This document shows positions 41,785-52,344 of a stretch of DNA of 64,000 bases, piece by piece. Source of the stretch: Sporolituus thermophilus DSM 23256 (GTDB lineage: Bacteria > Bacillota > Negativicutes > Sporomusales > Thermosinaceae); assembly GCF_900102435.1 (NCBI RefSeq), contig NZ_FNBU01000011.1, forward strand, positions 1-64,000. Reading direction: 5' to 3'. A model generated the notes under the pieces. The model did no database searches and had not been told where the DNA came from. It saw only the letters and a program-made list of their open reading frames with translations. The number at the start of each line of letters is the position of its first letter. Positions within the stretch are counted from its first letter, which is position 1. A program made the position numbers and the translations under genes.

Positions 41785-41802
41785 TTTTGTCGCCTCCTTA
41801 TC

Positions 41803-41834
41803 AGGCCGAACGGCCCCTGACGGGGCCGCTAGCC
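41803..41834 (-). terminator. intercistronic hairpin between tctC and tctB
   Basis: The stem cggcccc/ggggccg with an outer aggc/gcct pair lies just past the tctC stop. There is no T run, so it is a stabiliser or partial terminator that favours tctC. Confidence 0.55.
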
Positions 41835-41843
41835 TGGCTTTGG

Positions 41844-42854
41844 TTACTTAATCAGGTTCATGCTTCTCAGCAGGTCACCCAGCATTTTGTTTTGCTCATC
41901 CAGGAACTTGGTAAACTCATCAGCTGGCGCGTAGGTGGGCACCCAGCTATACTTCTTGCAGGTATTGGCCCATTCTTCCGTCTTGCTCATCTTCTCGATA
42001 GCTTCCACCATGTACTTCTTCGCATGTTCAGGCATGTTAGGCGGACCGAAAATACCGCGCCAGACCTCAAAAGTAGCGTCGATGCCCTGCTCTTTTAACG
42101 TCGGGATATTGGCCACCCGGGGGTCTTTCAACCGTTCGGGCGAAGTGACGGCCAGGCCGCGGATATTGCCGGCCTCAACCTGGCCGAGGACGTCGCCCAC
42201 ACTGGTTGAAATAACGTCGATCGACCCGCCGAGCAGCGCCGCGATTAGTTCGCCGCCGCCCTGGAAGCTGATATACGGCACTTCTTTTATATTTACGCCC
42301 GCTTTGCTGGCGGCCATCATAAAGGCCAGGTGGTCCATGCTGCCGGGAGCGGAGGCGCCGCCGACCTTAACGCTCTTGGGGTCGGCTTTCAGCGCTTCGA
42401 GTACTTCTTTCAGGCTCTTATACTTAGAGTCTTTCTTTACTCCGAAAAACTCATAGTCGGAGAACAGGCGGGCAATGGGCGTCAGGTCTTTATAGCTGTT
42501 CTTGGTCTGACCGTTCAGGTTGGTAAGGAGCAGCGGCGGTGAATAGACGACAAGGGTGTGGGCGTCGCCTTTTTTGTTCTCGATGATGTGGCTTGAGGCT
42601 ACCACTCCGCCGCCACCGGCACGGTTTTCCACCGGCATGGCCACCGGCACGATCTTCTTCTCGGTCAGCACCTGGGCCACGCTGCGGGCCGTTAAGTCCC
42701 AGCCGCTGCCCGGGCCGGCAGGCGCGATAATGGTAATCGGCCCGTTAGGATATTTGGGCTGCTGTTTGGCGCTTTCCTTGCTGCTGCCACAGCCGGCCAC
42801 GACCATTACCAAGACGAGTAACAGGGCTACCAGGCTGGTCATTCTGATCCTCAT
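41844..42854 (-). CDS. tctC: tricarboxylate-binding lipoprotein TctC
   Basis: A lipoprotein of about 336 residues. The signal MRIRMTSLVALLLVLVMVVA is followed by GCG (lipobox VVAGC). The mature part has ITIIAPAGPGSGWDLTARSV and VENRAGGGGVVASSHII, the TctC/Bug ligand loops. A GTG three codons upstream is possible; GGAG 8 nt ahead favours the ATG at 42854. Substrate: citrate or another carboxylate, by family. Confidence 0.9.
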   Translation of the reverse strand: MRIRMTSLVALLLVLVMVVAGCGSSKESAKQQPKYPNGPITIIAPAGPGSGWDLTARSVAQVLTEKKIVPVAMPVENRAGGGGVVASSHIIENKKGDAHTLVVYSPPLLLTNLNGQTKNSYKDLTPIARLFSDYEFFGVKKDSKYKSLKEVLEALKADPKSVKVGGASAPGSMDHLAFMMAASKAGVNIKEVPYISFQGGGELIAALLGGSIDVISTSVGDVLGQVEAGNIRGLAVTSPERLKDPRVANIPTLKEQGIDATFEVWRGIFGPPNMPEHAKKYMVEAIEKMSKTEEWANTCKKYSWVPTYAPADEFTKFLDEQNKMLGDLLRSMNLIK

Positions 42855-42869
42855 GACTTTCACTCCTTT

Positions 42870-43330
42870 TTATGTAAGTTGTAGCAAAAACCGGAGCTTT
42901 CATCCTGCCGCTGACTGTCACCTCCCTGCCTCGCGCGCTGCCCGGTGGGGGCTTGGCGATTTTGGCAAAATTGCGCTATTCGTTTTTATATTTTCAATAT
43001 TAAATAAATATGCCGGCACGGCCTCTTTTTGGTCATTTTGGTCCTAAAGTTCATGCCGTTAGGACCTTTTATTGTAGCTGCCGCTCCGGCTTGTCAGCCG
43101 GAGCCATCCATTATTCGTTTTGCCAATAGCTCCATGCTGCATTGCTGTTTGCCATTTACCGCCAAGCACATTTTACCTGGAAGTTTGTGAAAAAAATAAT
43201 TTTTTTCGGATAGCAGGAATTGGCCAAAGAACCGAGAAAAGAAAATAAAAGTAATAAGAAGAAATTTATCGAATATTCATATAATGTAATATGGCCACAA
43301 TTTAATACCGCTGCTGGACTGGAGATGAGG
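42870..43330. other. gene-free leader region between tctC and glpF
   Basis: This stretch separates divergent operons. It holds two stems: ggtcctaa/ttaggacc (43040-43066, followed by TTTTATT) and gctccggc/gccggagc (43083-43104). A TATAAT box at 43280 could serve glpF; no clear -35 is seen. I found no gene or sigma-54 site. Confidence 0.4.
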
Positions 43331-43389
43331 AGAAGTCCTAACGCACTTTATTTAACTGTAAAGTGCAATAGGACTTCTCTTATTTTTTT
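43331..43389 (+). promoter_or_regulatory. leader attenuator ahead of glpF
   Basis: A long stem of agaagtcct and gcacttta with taaagtgc and aggacttct is followed by cttattttttta. This is a strong intrinsic terminator 94 nt before the glpF start and far from any upstream plus-strand gene, so it must act in the leader. In Bacillus the antiterminator GlpP relieves such a terminator when glycerol-3-phosphate is present; no glpP gene is in this window. Confidence 0.75.
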
Positions 43390-43482
43390 ACAAAAGGAGG
43401 GTTTGCCGGTATCAATTTCTAGCATTTATAACCAAAATCCCTAATTCTGTAAAAAATTTCAAATGCAAAGGAGGGTTTAGGT

Positions 43483-44208
43483 ATGACAAATCTGTTAGGA
43501 GAATTTTTTGGCACAGCGGTGCTCATTGTTTTCGGCAGTGGCGTAGTGGCCAACGTCCTGTTGAAAAAATCCAAAGCCGAGGGCGCCGGGTGGATTGTCA
43601 TTACTGCCGGCTGGGCCTTCGGTGTTATTATGGGGGTATTCTGCGCCATTGCCGCCGGCGCGCCGCAGGCTGATCTTAATCCTGCGGTCACTTTAGCCAA
43701 AACGCTAATGGGCGTCTATACCGTACCCCACGCCGTAGCCACCATGCTGGCCGAGCTTGCCGGCGCGTTTACCGGCGCCGTAATCGTATGGCTGGCCTTT
43801 TTACCCCACTGGGAAATTACCGAAGATCAGGGAGCAAAACTGGGTATTTTCTGCACCGGCCCAGCGATCAGAAATTACTCTGCCAACCTGCTATGCGAAA
43901 TTATCGGCACAGTCATCCTCATTGTCCCCATTTTTGCCATTTTCTCTAAAGCGGTCGGCGGCATCGCCCAAGGCCTTGGCCCCTACCTGGTCGGCATATT
44001 GGTGTGGGGTATCGGCCTTAGCCTCGGCGGACCGACAGGCTACGCCATCAACCCCGCCCGCGACCTCGGCCCGCGCCTCGCTCATGCCGTACTGCCTATT
44101 CCCGGTAAAGGCGGCTCTGACTGGAGCTACGCCTGGGTACCGATCGTCGGTCCGTTTATCGGCGCAATCATTGCTTACTTCATAGGCAAAACGTTCGGAT
44201 TAATTTAA
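43483..44208 (+). CDS. glpF: glycerol facilitator (aquaglyceroporin)
   Basis: A 241-residue MIP-family channel with six hydrophobic segments. The two pore motifs are DLNPAVTLAK and INPARDLGPR; the aspartate after the second NPAR is typical of glycerol-conducting members. AAAGGAGG precedes the ATG. It lets glycerol enter and is 29 nt ahead of glpK. Confidence 0.95.
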   Translation: MTNLLGEFFGTAVLIVFGSGVVANVLLKKSKAEGAGWIVITAGWAFGVIMGVFCAIAAGAPQADLNPAVTLAKTLMGVYTVPHAVATMLAELAGAFTGAVIVWLAFLPHWEITEDQGAKLGIFCTGPAIRNYSANLLCEIIGTVILIVPIFAIFSKAVGGIAQGLGPYLVGILVWGIGLSLGGPTGYAINPARDLGPRLAHAVLPIPGKGGSDWSYAWVPIVGPFIGAIIAYFIGKTFGLI

Positions 44209-44225
44209 GGTACTATTTTTATTAG

Positions 44226-45734
<1,509 letters not shown>

Positions 45735-45774
45735 CAAATTAGCGGCATATATCATAGCCTTCGGACTTGGAGAT

Positions 45775-45833
45775 AAAGAGATGGTCCAAACTTTGCTCGG
45801 TTAAAGCGGGGCAGAGATGGATCATCTCTTTTT
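45775..45833 (+). promoter_or_regulatory. attenuator ahead of glpA with two exclusive folds
   Basis: A terminator agagatg/catctct plus T5 (45813-45833) competes with a longer pairing of aaagagatggtcc (45775-45787) and ggatcatctcttt (45819-45831). One strand is shared, so forming the second pair blocks the first hairpin. This fits an antiterminator/terminator switch between glpK and glpA. Confidence 0.6.
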
Positions 45834-45870
45834 CTGAATATTTACATTTTTTCAAAGGGAGATGCTGGAC

Positions 45871-47349
45871 ATGAAAGCAGACGTAGTCATCGTCGGCGGC
45901 GGCATCGTCGGCGCAGCAATTGCCCGCGAGCTAGCCAAATATGCACTTGACGTCATCCTTGTCGAACGCCATCCGGATGTTGCCATGGAAACTACCAAGG
46001 CCAACAGCGGCATATTGCACGCCGGTTTTGATGCGCCGACCGGTTCGCTCAAAACCAGGCTGAACGTGCGCGGCAATGAGCTGTATCGCCAGCTGCACAG
46101 TGAACTTGACCTAGAAATTAAGTGGACTGGCTCGCTGGTCGTCGCCCGCGACACGAGCGATCTGAAAACACTGGAAGAGCTATTGGCCCGCGGCAAGGCC
46201 AACGGTGTAACAGGTTTGGTCATGTTAGACCGCGAGGCGACGCTAGCGCGCGAGCCCAACTTAAACAAGGACATTACCGGTGCGCTCTGGGCGCCAACAG
46301 CAGGCGTGATTTGTCCGTTCGGCGCGGCCATCGCTATGATAGAAAACGCCGTGCACAATGGCGTGCGCGTTTTGACCGAGTGCGCGGTCGAAAAAATCGT
46401 CACCGCAAGTCATCGCATATGCGGCGCGCAAACTAACAAGGGTTTTATCAGTGCGCCCTTTGTCATCAATGCTGCCGGCGTGCACGCCGACGAACTTAGC
46501 CGGACGGCCGGCGACAGTAGTTTTGCCATAAGAGCGCGCAAAGGCGAATACATCTTGTTTGACAAAACAGCAGGCAATTTAGTAAACACCGTCATTTTTC
46601 CGACACCGACCAAAGTTTCGAAAGGCATTCTCGTCAGCCCCACCGTCCATGGCAACCTGTTCATCGGCCCCAATGCTTACGAAGTTGACGACCGCACTGA
46701 CTTGGCCAGTACGCCCGCGGGCATGGAAGAGATTATTAGCGGCGCCCGCAAGATGGTGCCCAACCTCCCCTTGCACGCTACCATTACCCAGTTTGCCGGC
46801 CTGCGCGCAGCCGCCGACGACGGCGACTTTGTCATCAGGGCGTCAGCTACTGTCAAGGGGCTTATCCATGCGGCCGGTATCCAGTCTCCCGGCCTGACGG
46901 CGGCACCGGCCATCGCCGAAATGGTAGCAGGCATCTTACACGAGCAGGGGCTTGACCTGCGCCCCAAAGCTGACTTTAACCCTATCCGCCGACGGCGGCC
47001 CAAATTTCACCAGCTGCCGCGTGACGAGCAGCGCCGACTGGTCGCGCAAAACCCACTCTACGGCCGGATTATCTGTCGCTGCGAGTCAATCACTGAAGGT
47101 GAGATTGTTGACGCTATTCAGGCGCCATGCGGTGCCAGGACAGTTGACGCCGTAAAACGGCGCACCCGCGCGGGTATGGGCCGGTGCCAGGGAGGTTTTT
47201 GCGGGCCGCGCGTTGTCGCCATTTTAGCCCGCGAGCTGGGTATTCCCGTGACCGCGGTACGCAAGGACACCGCCCACTCTTATCTGTTTTACGCTAAACT
47301 GCCCGCTGATAGATATTGCAGCTCTTGCGAGGTGACCAACCATGACTAA
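45871..47349 (+). CDS. glpA: anaerobic glycerol-3-phosphate dehydrogenase-type flavoprotein with BFD tail
   Basis: The product has about 492 residues. FAD fold at the start (DVVIVGGGIVGAAIARELAK), LHAGFDAPTGSLKTRLNVRG and FAGLRAAADDGDFVIRASAT are GlpA features. The last 90 residues form a BFD-like [2Fe-2S] domain: CRCESITEGEIVDAI and RRTRAGMGRCQGGFCGPRV. It oxidises glycerol-3-phosphate to dihydroxyacetone phosphate and sends electrons to the next flavoprotein. No GlpC-like Fe-S membrane subunit follows; the DUF1667 protein stands in its place. The ATG at 45871, 9 nt past GGGAG, is preferred. Confidence 0.9.
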   Translation: MKADVVIVGGGIVGAAIARELAKYALDVILVERHPDVAMETTKANSGILHAGFDAPTGSLKTRLNVRGNELYRQLHSELDLEIKWTGSLVVARDTSDLKTLEELLARGKANGVTGLVMLDREATLAREPNLNKDITGALWAPTAGVICPFGAAIAMIENAVHNGVRVLTECAVEKIVTASHRICGAQTNKGFISAPFVINAAGVHADELSRTAGDSSFAIRARKGEYILFDKTAGNLVNTVIFPTPTKVSKGILVSPTVHGNLFIGPNAYEVDDRTDLASTPAGMEEIISGARKMVPNLPLHATITQFAGLRAAADDGDFVIRASATVKGLIHAAGIQSPGLTAAPAIAEMVAGILHEQGLDLRPKADFNPIRRRRPKFHQLPRDEQRRLVAQNPLYGRIICRCESITEGEIVDAIQAPCGARTVDAVKRRTRAGMGRCQGGFCGPRVVAILARELGIPVTAVRKDTAHSYLFYAKLPADRYCSSCEVTNHD

Positions 47350-48643
47350 AAGTAGCAGCACCCTTTGTTACGACGTGGCGATCATCGGCGGCGGCCCGGC
47401 CGGCCTGGCGGCAGCCTTAAGCGCACGCCAAACCGGCGCTGAAAAAGTGTTGATCATTGAACGTGACCGCGAGCCTGGCGGCATCCTCCAGCAGTGCATC
47501 CACAACGGTTTTGGCCTCCACCGGTTTCACGAAGAACTTACCGGCCCAGGTTATGCCCACCGGTTTATAAAAATGGTGGCTGACGACCCCAAAATCACGG
47601 TTATGCTCGACACCATGGCGCTTGAGGTTAGTCCGGACAAAACGGTCTGGGCCGTAAACCCCCAGGCCGGACTGGTAGCTATCCACGCCAAAGCGGTTGT
47701 TTTTGCCATGGGCTGTCGGGAGCGCACCCGGGGTGCCATCCGCATCCCAGGCTACCGTCCAGCGGGCGTGTTTACTGCCGGTGCCGCCCAACGCATGGTA
47801 AATATGGAAGGGTACTTGCCAGGCAAACGGGTTGTCATCTTAGGATCAGGCGATATTGGCCTAATTATGGCCCGCCGCATGACGCTCGAGGGCGCCAAAG
47901 TCGAAGCCGTCATTGAGATCATGCCTTATTCTAACGGCCTTACGCGCAACATTGTCCAGTGTCTTGAAGATTATGGCATTCCGCTGTACTTGTCCCATAC
48001 CATCACCTTTATTCACGGGCGCGAACGTGTAACTGGTGTAACGGTAGCTAAAGTCGACAAACAGCTAAGCCCCATTCCCGGCAGCGAGTTTGACATTGCC
48101 TGCGACTGCATCCTTTTGTCAGTTGGCCTCATCCCGGAAAACGAGCTGTCCCGCGCTGCCGGCGTGGCCATCGACAACATCACCGGCGGTCCGATCGTCG
48201 ACCAGTTCCGCCACACATCATTAAGCGGCTTTTTTGCCGCCGGTAATGTTGTACATGTTCATGACTTAGTGGACTTTGTATCCGAGGAAGGCGACATCGC
48301 CGGCAAATATGCGGCGCGGTACGCCCGTGGCGAGCTTGCCGCATCGGCGCAACAGGTAAGTGTGCTCCCCGGCGACGGCATACGCTCGGTTGTCCCGCAG
48401 CGCCTTACATTGGAAACTGCCAGCGACCCTGTGCGCTTATTTCTGCGCGTCGCCAAACCGGCTAAGGAAATCACCCTCCAAATGATATCTGCCGGCAAAA
48501 TCCTCCTAGAGCGCCGGTTGCCAGTCGCCAAACCCAGCGAGATGATTGTCATCGAGCTTCCTGCTGATAAACTGCAAACCATTTGTGAACAAATAGAAAT
48601 CAAGGCGGTGAAATCATCATGCGCAAAACTAAACGCCAAATAA
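47342..48643 (+). CDS. FAD/NAD-dependent oxidoreductase partner of GlpA
   Basis: A 433-residue two-dinucleotide flavoprotein: YDVAIIGGGPAGLAAALSAR, EPGGILQQCIHNGFGLHRF, GCRERTRGAIRIPGYRPAGV and a second fold VVILGSGDIGLIMARRM. The GNVVHVHDLVDFV segment is the flavin-site motif. Its gene overlaps both glpA and the DUF1667 gene, and the trio is a common clostridial form of the glycerol-3-phosphate dehydrogenase. It probably passes electrons from GlpA to NAD or to ferredoxin-like carriers. Confidence 0.85.
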   Translation: MTKSSSTLCYDVAIIGGGPAGLAAALSARQTGAEKVLIIERDREPGGILQQCIHNGFGLHRFHEELTGPGYAHRFIKMVADDPKITVMLDTMALEVSPDKTVWAVNPQAGLVAIHAKAVVFAMGCRERTRGAIRIPGYRPAGVFTAGAAQRMVNMEGYLPGKRVVILGSGDIGLIMARRMTLEGAKVEAVIEIMPYSNGLTRNIVQCLEDYGIPLYLSHTITFIHGRERVTGVTVAKVDKQLSPIPGSEFDIACDCILLSVGLIPENELSRAAGVAIDNITGGPIVDQFRHTSLSGFFAAGNVVHVHDLVDFVSEEGDIAGKYAARYARGELAASAQQVSVLPGDGIRSVVPQRLTLETASDPVRLFLRVAKPAKEITLQMISAGKILLERRLPVAKPSEMIVIELPADKLQTICEQIEIKAVKSSCAKLNAK

Positions 48644-48996
48644 GCTGCATAGTTTGCCCTATGAGCTGTGTAGGGGAAATAGAACTTGAAGGTGGTAACA
48701 TAACCTCCGTAACTGGGTTTACCTGTCTGCGCGGCCAACAGTATGCGCGCGAAGAGGTAACAGCGCCCAAACGTATGTTAACAACCACCGTACAGGTCAG
48801 CGGCGGCCTACTCCCGCTTCTTCCAGTAGTCTCCCGCCAGCCGCTGCCAAAAGACAAAATTATCGACTGTGTGCGCTGTTTGACAAATATAACCGTAAAA
48901 GCACCTATCCGTGCAGGCGATGTTGTCTGCGCCAACATTCTCGGTCTCGGTGTAGACATTATCGCCAGCCGCGACCTGCCTGCCCACGCCGGTTAG
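48619..48996 (+). CDS. DUF1667 cysteine-rich protein
   Basis: A 125-residue protein with ISCIVCPMSCVGEIELEGGN, then GFTCLRGQQYAREEVTAPKR and DCVRCLTNITVKAPI. The CxxCxxxC, TCLRG and RCL cysteines probably hold an iron-sulfur cluster or zinc. It always accompanies the two flavoproteins upstream in this operon type. The exact role is unknown. Confidence 0.85.
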   Translation: MRKTKRQISCIVCPMSCVGEIELEGGNITSVTGFTCLRGQQYAREEVTAPKRMLTTTVQVSGGLLPLLPVVSRQPLPKDKIIDCVRCLTNITVKAPIRAGDVVCANILGLGVDIIASRDLPAHAG

Positions 48997-49108
48997 CCTC
49001 TTAGCGCCGCCAGGTCGAAAAACCGGCACGGCATTAGCGGCGAAAAGCCCTTAAACTACCAATTGTTGCTATAGCTGCCGCGGCAAAATAAAGCTAGCCC
49101 GCCATAGC

Positions 49109-49155
49109 AAACGGGACGGGTTATGACCTAATAGGAGGCATAACCCGTCCCGTTT
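49109..49155. terminator. bidirectional terminator, twin of 37441-37484
   Basis: A perfect 17-bp stem aaacgggacgggttatg/cataacccgtcccgttt with T/A runs, between converging genes. The flanks gccatag and tctttag also surround the palindrome at 37441-37484. Confidence 0.85.
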
Positions 49156-49213
49156 CTTTAGTAACGTAGCGCCTTACAAGAAGGTTTGGCATCACCGCCT
49201 GCTTCGAAAACGG

Positions 49214-50941
49214 TTAAGCCAAAGCAGCCGGGAAAATTTTGGCGGCAGCATGCTGTTTAACCTCATCAGCGCTAGTCATGGCCAAAACCTCATTGGCCAC
49301 TTCTTTTGCCTGAGCAACTGACAGTCGCCGAATTGCCGCCTTGATTTCCGGCGCTGACGCCGGATTTACGCTCAGCTTGTCAACGCCGAAACCGACCAAC
49401 AGCGCTGCCGCGAGCGGGTCGGCCGCCATTTCGCCGCATACGCTGACCCATATGCCCTGCTTGCGGGCAGCGTCGGCTGCTGCTTTGATTAAACGCAGCA
49501 CGGCAGGATGATAGCAGGAGTAAAGGCTGCTGACCCGCGGATTGCCGCGATCAGCCGCCAGTGTGTACTGAATAAGGTCATTGGTGCCAATGCTGAAAAA
49601 ATCGCACTCCTGGGCCCAAACATCGGCCATAAGGGCTGATGCCGGCGTTTCCACCATTATGCCCAGCGGAACATCTTTGGCAAACGGCTGTCCCTGCTCA
49701 GCCAGCTGCCGCTTAGCCTCTGCCATGAATTGCTTCGCTTGGTGCAGCTCGTCAATGCAGGCTACCATAGGCAGCATAACTGCTACTTTGCCGTAACAGC
49801 CAGCCCGCAAGATTGCTTTCAACTGCGCAAGAAACAGTTCGGGCAGGGAAAGACTTATGCGTATGCCCCGCCAGCCCAAAAACGGATTTTGCTCCCGCTC
49901 GTGATTTATGTAAGGCAATGGTTTGTCGCCGCCGACATCAAGCGTACGAATAACGCAAAGATGCTCGCCGCATTGTTTTACTGTCTGGCTGTACTGCTTA
50001 AATTGTTCTTCCTCCGTTGGCGGCGTTGCCCGTCCGGCAAACACAAACTCGGTACGGAACAGACCAACGCCTTCGCAGCCGGCCTTCAACGCGACAGTCA
50101 TATCTTGGGGGCGGGCAATATTAGCGGCAACCGTTATTTTTGCCCCGTCGACAGTCGTTGCCGGCAACATTGCTGCGGCCTGCACTTCGCGCTGTCGCCG
50201 CGCATAATCGCTAGCCAGGCGCTGATAGTGGTCGCGTTCCTGCTTGTCCGGATTGATAATTATCGCGCCGGCATTGCCATCGACAATGACTTCCAGCCCG
50301 TCAGCCAGCTCCGGAAAAACTTCTTTAGCGACGGCGACGGCAGGGATAGACCGGGACTTAGCAATAATCGCCGCATGGGAAGTGATACCGGCCTGCCCAA
50401 GAATCAGCCCGGCCAGCTGACCGTTATCAGCTTCGGCCAAAAGCGACGGTTCGATTTCGCCGCCAAACAGCACCACTGCACTATCCTCTAGCGCAACGGC
50501 AGGCGCATTGAGCAGGCGGCGGGCGACGCGCCGTCCTGCATCGCGGATATCGGCAGCGCGGGCGCGGAAATACTCGTCATCCATTGCGGCAAACTCGGCG
50601 GCGTAATGTTCATAAGTGTCGAGCACCGCCTGCGGCGCAGGCAATTGCGCCCGAATCTTGGCGATAATCTCATCTTTTACAACCGGGTCGCTTAAGATTT
50701 CCAGCTGCACGTCAAGGACAGCCGCTAGGTCGGCCTTGCCGGCGCCGCGCGCCGCATTCGCCATAGCTCTAAGCTCTGCCGCCGCCTCAGACAACGCTTG
50801 CTCCAATCGGCACTTCTCGCCTTCTGGCGGTTCGCTTTGATACTGTCGTAAATACTGTTCAAAATTGGCCGGAGCGCTTTTTAGCCGCGCCGGCGCGGAT
50901 ATGCCTGGTGAAACCGGCCGCCCGACAAACATTGCGCACAT
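49214..50941 (-). CDS. ptsI: PTS enzyme I
   Basis: A 575-residue EI. It has the active histidine in LILGQAGITSHAAIIAKSRS, the PEP-site GVGLFRTEFVFAGR, and the C-terminal SIGTNDLIQYTLAADRGNPR with the CGEMAADP cysteine. It transfers phosphate from PEP to HPr, here encoded 16 nt upstream. Being the last gene of a dhaKLM operon, it may mainly feed DhaM, although it may also be the general EI of the cell. Confidence 0.95.
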   Translation of the reverse strand: MCAMFVGRPVSPGISAPARLKSAPANFEQYLRQYQSEPPEGEKCRLEQALSEAAAELRAMANAARGAGKADLAAVLDVQLEILSDPVVKDEIIAKIRAQLPAPQAVLDTYEHYAAEFAAMDDEYFRARAADIRDAGRRVARRLLNAPAVALEDSAVVLFGGEIEPSLLAEADNGQLAGLILGQAGITSHAAIIAKSRSIPAVAVAKEVFPELADGLEVIVDGNAGAIIINPDKQERDHYQRLASDYARRQREVQAAAMLPATTVDGAKITVAANIARPQDMTVALKAGCEGVGLFRTEFVFAGRATPPTEEEQFKQYSQTVKQCGEHLCVIRTLDVGGDKPLPYINHEREQNPFLGWRGIRISLSLPELFLAQLKAILRAGCYGKVAVMLPMVACIDELHQAKQFMAEAKRQLAEQGQPFAKDVPLGIMVETPASALMADVWAQECDFFSIGTNDLIQYTLAADRGNPRVSSLYSCYHPAVLRLIKAAADAARKQGIWVSVCGEMAADPLAAALLVGFGVDKLSVNPASAPEIKAAIRRLSVAQAKEVANEVLAMTSADEVKQHAAAKIFPAALA

Positions 50942-50957
50942 TTATATCACGTCCTGG

Positions 50958-51221
50958 TTAGTTATTAAAACCTTGTGCGACAAGTTCGTTAAGCGCTTGC
51001 AAGCATTCGTCCTCGTCCGGACCGTCCGCGGCAAGAACGAAGCTGTCGCCCTGCTTAAGGCCCAGGCCCATAACGGACAATATGCTTTTGGCATCAGCTG
51101 TTTTATCGCGCGCACTGATGGTAACTCTGCTTTTAAATTTGGCAGCCAGCTGGACAAGAGCGGCTGCCGGCCTGGCGTGAAGACCTGCCGGATTATTGAT
51201 GGTAAGCTGTATTCGCTGCAC
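50958..51221 (-). CDS. ptsH: HPr phosphocarrier
   Basis: An 87-residue HPr: NPAGLHARPAAALVQLAAKF with the phosphorylated histidine, and AKSILSVMGLGLKQGDSF with the regulatory serine region. The GTG start has AGGAGG 9 nt upstream. It carries phosphate from EI to DhaM. The serine region would allow HPr kinase control. Confidence 0.93.
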   Translation of the reverse strand: MQRIQLTINNPAGLHARPAAALVQLAAKFKSRVTISARDKTADAKSILSVMGLGLKQGDSFVLAADGPDEDECLQALNELVAQGFNN

Positions 51222-51291
51222 TGACTTTGACCTCCTACTGCTGGTTATATTTATGCGTTAAGTTTAGGAAAAAGTTGGTTTTTGGGCGGTG

Positions 51292-51684
51292 CTAAAGTTT
51301 GCGCATTGCCCGCGCGCCTTCAGCCGTAGCAGCGACTTCATCAATCGTCCCGCCGATAGCTGCTTGCACAGCGGCGGCAATGGCGCCTTCCAGAATGGGA
51401 GCGTCGATAATTCTGACATTTGCCTTAAACTGTTCGTCTAAAAGTTCCAGCGCCGTCTGGCTGCTGAGCACGGCACTGCCTAAGTCGACTAAGACAGCGA
51501 CACCCTCGCCGGTCTGAGCAGCTTTAACAGCATCAACAATTTTTACAGCATCAGTCCCTATTTCGCCGTTTGCCAATCCGCCAGCAGCAATTATACTAAG
51601 CGAGGGGCCGGCCATCTGCCGGGCAAGTTCGGCAATACCTTCTGCAACTTTGGCGCTATGAGATACAATCACAATGCCAACCAT
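51292..51684 (-). CDS. dhaM: dihydroxyacetone kinase phosphotransfer subunit DhaM
   Basis: A 130-residue EIIA-mannose-type domain with IVIVSHSAKVAEGIAELA (phospho-His) and LVDLGSAVLSSQTALELL. It takes phosphate from HPr and re-phosphorylates ADP bound in DhaL. Unlike the E. coli form it has no attached HPr or EI domains; those are separate genes next door. Confidence 0.93.
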   Translation of the reverse strand: MVGIVIVSHSAKVAEGIAELARQMAGPSLSIIAAGGLANGEIGTDAVKIVDAVKAAQTGEGVAVLVDLGSAVLSSQTALELLDEQFKANVRIIDAPILEGAIAAAVQAAIGGTIDEVAATAEGARAMRKL

Positions 51685-51687
51685 TCT

Positions 51688-52329
51688 TTACTCCCAGTCC
51701 AGTTTAGTCTGCCGGCAAAAATCAGCCAGCGCTTTCAGCATCAAGTAAGATGACGTCGCCCCCGGATCCTGATGCCCGATGCTGCGTTCGCCCAGATAGC
51801 TGGCTCGCCCTTTGGCCGCGGGGATGGTTTTAGTATATTCCACGCCGCCATAAGCAGCCGTACATGCCGCATCAAGGCAAGCAGGCAAAGACTTGCCTGC
51901 AGCAATGGCGTCGGCAAATGCCGCAAGCGCCGGTTCAAGCGCATCAAGCATGGTTTTATCGCCGCTGGTTGCCTTGCCGCGTTCTTTAATGCCGTTGACG
52001 GCGGCAGCGAACATGGCCTGCGCCGTGTGCCGATCAAGGTTTGTTTTCCCTTGGCTGGCGGCGGCAGCACGCAAAAAAGCCGTACCGTACAAAGGGCCTG
52101 ATGCGCCGCCGACAGTAGAAATCAGCGTCATGCCAACCAATTTCAGCGTAGCGCCTATTTCATTAGTCGCAGCGGACAATTTGGCAATGACCTGTTCAAA
52201 ACCGCGCGCCATATTGATGCCATGATCAGCATCACCAATGGCGGCATCAAGGTCGGTCAAAAACTGTTTTTGGGCAATTATTGCTTCGCCGACTGCCTGA
52301 ATGGCGGCTACAACTGTTGCTTGCGTCAT
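51688..52329 (-). CDS. dhaL: dihydroxyacetone kinase subunit DhaL
   Basis: A 213-residue ADP-binding subunit. DLDAAIGDADHGINMARGFE has the three magnesium-binding aspartates, and GGASGPLYGTAFL and GDKTMLDALEPAL line the nucleotide site. The tail DPGATSSYLMLKAL is conserved. It transfers phosphate to dihydroxyacetone on DhaK. The gene sits between dhaK and dhaM with short gaps. Confidence 0.95.
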   Translation of the reverse strand: MTQATVVAAIQAVGEAIIAQKQFLTDLDAAIGDADHGINMARGFEQVIAKLSAATNEIGATLKLVGMTLISTVGGASGPLYGTAFLRAAAASQGKTNLDRHTAQAMFAAAVNGIKERGKATSGDKTMLDALEPALAAFADAIAAGKSLPACLDAACTAAYGGVEYTKTIPAAKGRASYLGERSIGHQDPGATSSYLMLKALADFCRQTKLDWE

Positions 52330-52344
52330 AACTTTGTCCTCCTT

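Noticed and set aside
42870-43330. Sigma-54 promoter for tctC or glpF
   Set aside because: No TGGC-N-TTGC pair with correct spacing was found.
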